DNA of 14,409 nucleotides from NCBI GenBank assembly GCA_035281425.1, contig DATEDX010000007.1, positions 1 through 14,409 of the forward strand, given 5' to 3'. Made by a program: the position numbers and the translations under genes. Positions within the stretch are counted from its first letter, which is position 1. Every line of letters begins with the position of its first letter. Positions 12,418 to 14,409 of the stretch are shown in pieces. This stretch comes from JAICND01 sp035281425. GTDB lineage: Bacteria; Actinomycetota; Acidimicrobiia; Spongiisociales; ZC4RG35. A model generated the notes under the pieces. That model made no database searches and was not told the DNA's origin. It saw nothing but the letters and a program-made list of their open reading frames with translations.

Positions 12418-14295
12418 CTATCCCTCCGCCAGTCCCAGGGCGCGGGCGAGGAAGGAGGCCATCTGGCCCCGAGTCACTTTCTTGGTCGGGCAGTAGCGGT
12501 CGTTGGTGGGTGGGTTGCAGCCCTTGGTCACCCCGGTGGCGCCAAGCCACTCGATGTCGGCCTCGAACGTCGAGCTGTCGTCGTCGACGAACTCCACCGC
12601 GGCTCCAGGATCTAGCAGGTCGACGAAGGCCCGATGGAGGAAGGCGGCCATCTGCCCACGAGTCACCGCCTCACCCGGGCAGTAACGAGTGTTGGCCGGG
12701 GGGTTACAGCCACGGGTGATCCCCGCCGCCGCCAGCCGGTTGATGTCGTTCTCGAAGGTATTGCCTGAGTCGTCGGTGAAGAAGTCCTGGTCTGTCGAGG
12801 GTAGACCCAGGGCTCTGACCAGGAAGGCCGCCATCTGCCCACGGGTGACCGAGTCGTCCGGGCAGTAAAGGGTGTTGTCGGGCGGGTTGCAGCCTTTGGT
12901 GATCCCCCGCTTCCAAATGTCGACGATGTCGTCGCGGTGGGTGGAGTCGGCGATGTCGGTGAAGTGATAGGGCGGGGTCACCGCGATGACGTAAGGGGAG
13001 GTACGGACGGGATCGCCGTCGGCCCGGTAGCCATAGGCCCCGAGGATCGCCCGCACCTGGGATCCGTTCTTGTCGGCGCTCACCGCCAATCCGCCCACTC
13101 GCCCGGTAAATCGGATTACCGATCCGGGCGGTCCGGAGAGCTTGGTGGCGGTGAGCACCTCGTCCCACCCCAAGGCGGTGGCGAGGTTCTCCGGGGTGAC
13201 ATACACCGTCCATCGAGCCAGAGGGTTGTGGCTGGGATCGGCCCCCCAGGGGTCGGCGACCGAACGCAGCCAGGGTCGAGCGGGCAGCCCCCAGACATCT
13301 TCGTTGTCTTCGGTGTGGCCACCGGTAGATGACGAGTAAAACGCACTGATGATGTCGCCCGCCAACTCGGATTCCGAGTGGGTAACGACCAGGCCCGCGG
13401 TCGAATCGACTGCGGGCCGCCAGTAGGTCGCCCCGTAGTTAACCCCGTTGACGGTCTCGTTCTCCTTGGTCCATCCCGAATAGACCTGGTCCCGAGTGTC
13501 GTCACGAAGATGGCAGCCGCAGGAACTCAGGCGGCCACTGCCGTCTGTCCCGCCCCGGGCTATGGCGGTGGCGATGCCATATCCCCGGGCGATGATGGCC
13601 TGCGCCTTCAAAGCCTCCATCCCGTGGATGCCCCAGGACGAGGGCATCTCTCCCAGTCCATAGAGATAGTGCTGCATCCCGATGGCCAGCACGGCGTGGA
13701 AGGATGCGGACGCCGGTAAGAGATGCAATGTCCCATGGGCGTATTCCCGCGAGTTGACCTTGAGCCGCGTAGTACCACCGTCGTCGGTCCAGGTGAGGGT
13801 GGCATCGCATGCTTCGTTGCCCATGTTGGTGCCGCCGGAATCCGCCTGACCGAGCCGAAAGCGGCACTTGGTCGGGTCGCCGGGAACGATCTCGAACTTC
13901 CACTCCGGGATGTCGGCGGGGGTCATCTCAAAGCTGATGGCGCAAGTAGCGGACGGCTGGCAAACGGTGATGTTCCCGCCGATGGCAGTGAGCTCCACCA
14001 CCGTCACCGACTCTTCCAAGCCGATCCAGAGCGCCTGCTCGCCAAACACCCAGTGGTTGGCATTGAATTCTCCCACCGACGAGCCCGTGTAGTAGTGGGA
14101 GAGGATCTGAGCCGCCGACTTGTCCTCGTACCGAGCCATCCCGTAGGCGCCGAATTGGGACAATCCCACCCCGTGGCCCCAGCCACCGCCCTCGAAGGCC
14201 CAGGCATCTTCAGCTTCTTGGGCCAGAGCCTGGGTGGCAGGGACCAACCCAACGGTCAGGAGAGCTAGCACCAATCCGGTGCGAAGGAACCTCAT
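12418..14295 (-). CDS. Secreted SpoIID/LytB-domain protein with three C-terminal SLH-like repeats
   Basis: The 625-residue protein has a signal peptide (MRFLRTGLVLALLTVGLVPA, cleavage near ALA25-Q). A short segment, GGGWGHGVGLSQFGAYGMA (37-54), is a typical SpoIID-family block, here moved to the N-terminus. The main SpoIID domain (about 185-350) contains QHYLYGLGEMPSSWG with E216, the likely counterpart of the lytic transglycosylase Glu, then EALKAQAIIARGYG, and FYSSSTGGHTEDNEDVWG leading into PWLRSVADPWG. Three SLH-like repeats follow (about 445-497, 505-557, 568-622), each with KGCNPP..(L/R)YCP or RGCNPP and VTRGQMA(A/S)FL. SpoIID enzymes cut glycan strands of denuded peptidoglycan; outside spore formers their role is wall remodelling or unknown. 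ATG 14295 overlaps the stop of the upstream gene (ATGA), with AGG directly before it. The gene is probably exported and held at the wall. Confidence 0.92.
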   Translation of the reverse strand: MRFLRTGLVLALLTVGLVPATQALAQEAEDAWAFEGGGWGHGVGLSQFGAYGMARYEDKSAAQILSHYYTGSSVGEFNANHWVFGEQALWIGLEESVTVVELTAIGGNITVCQPSATCAISFEMTPADIPEWKFEIVPGDPTKCRFRLGQADSGGTNMGNEACDATLTWTDDGGTTRLKVNSREYAHGTLHLLPASASFHAVLAIGMQHYLYGLGEMPSSWGIHGMEALKAQAIIARGYGIATAIARGGTDGSGRLSSCGCHLRDDTRDQVYSGWTKENETVNGVNYGATYWRPAVDSTAGLVVTHSESELAGDIISAFYSSSTGGHTEDNEDVWGLPARPWLRSVADPWGADPSHNPLARWTVYVTPENLATALGWDEVLTATKLSGPPGSVIRFTGRVGGLAVSADKNGSQVRAILGAYGYRADGDPVRTSPYVIAVTPPYHFTDIADSTHRDDIVDIWKRGITKGCNPPDNTLYCPDDSVTRGQMAAFLVRALGLPSTDQDFFTDDSGNTFENDINRLAAAGITRGCNPPANTRYCPGEAVTRGQMAAFLHRAFVDLLDPGAAVEFVDDDSSTFEADIEWLGATGVTKGCNPPTNDRYCPTKKVTRGQMASFLARALGLAEG

Positions 14296-14409
14296 CCTGC
14301 GGATAGCCGGTAGACCCGCCCCGAGCCTCCTTGCATCACGTAAACCTCACCCTCCGCATCGACCCCGAACGACCACAGGCCAGGCACGGTCCCGATTTGG
14401 TCGGTGAGG
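14292..14409 (-). CDS. C-terminal tail of a probable PQQ-dependent sugar dehydrogenase/beta-propeller protein, partial
   Basis: A 38-codon open frame enters from the right edge and ends in TGA (14292-14294), overlapping the SpoIID ATG (ATGA). The tail includes GLWSFGVDAEGEVYVM and GRVYRLSAG before the stop. This resembles the final blade of glucose/sorbosone dehydrogenase-type beta-propellers (SFGEDADGELYV...GRVYRL). The rest of the gene lies outside the window, so the assignment rests on this short match and the coupling to the next gene. Confidence 0.6.
   Translation of the reverse strand, partial: LTDQIGTVPGLWSFGVDAEGEVYVMQGGSGRVYRLSAG

Overview
The window is GC-rich, gene-dense bacterial chromosome. 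Genes overlap by ATGA or GTGA and frequently start with GTG or TTG. Three proteins carry the surface-repeat signature GITKGCNPP..YCP..VTRGQMAAFL, a Cys-containing S-layer-homology (SLH)-like repeat that I associate with high-GC Actinobacteria, especially deep-branching ones such as Acidimicrobiia and relatives. The GC-rich codon use and the ArsC type fit this too. The taxon is an inference, not a measurement.

Left part (1-4325), small metabolic and stress genes. It begins with the C-terminal end of a CocE/NonD-type alpha/beta hydrolase. Next is a membrane protein joining a His-containing, heme-b-like helical bundle to a sulfite-oxidase-type molybdopterin domain. This faces a convergent 4-TM membrane protein, with hairpins between them. 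A divergent DoxX/DUF417-like membrane protein follows, then an ArsR-ArsC fusion with an apparently leaderless promoter and operator, then a free-standing ArsC that overlaps the fusion by ATGA. A cupredoxin lipoprotein lies convergent to arsC. No arsenite efflux pump is present in the window.

Central part (4400-9944, + strand), one tightly packed chain: DedA-family membrane protein, winged-helix HTH_42 (AlkZ/YcaQ-like) protein, family 2 glycosyltransferase, SLH-VanW protein, and SLH-serine beta-lactamase/PBP-like protein. Junctions are a 5-nt gap, ATGA, GTGA and ATGA, so these genes are probably co-transcribed and translationally coupled. A perfect ~23-bp-arm palindrome lies inside the start region of the SLH-VanW gene.

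Right part (9992-14409, - strand), read toward the central operon: the C-terminal tail of a probable PQQ-type sugar dehydrogenase (overlapping the next gene by ATGA), a SpoIID/LytB-type peptidoglycan hydrolase with three C-terminal SLH repeats, a UDP-sugar dehydrogenase, and a family 4 glycosyltransferase. The + and - operons meet at a ~50-bp palindrome. A near-identical second copy lies near 2221-2275, so this is a dispersed palindromic repeat.

Together, the central and right parts look like a cell-envelope locus. Two glycosyltransferases and a UDP-sugar dehydrogenase make or decorate a surface polysaccharide. Three secreted proteins, each combining a wall-related domain (VanW, PBP-like, SpoIID) with the same triple repeat, are probably held at the same surface. 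This joint role is inferred from domains and context.
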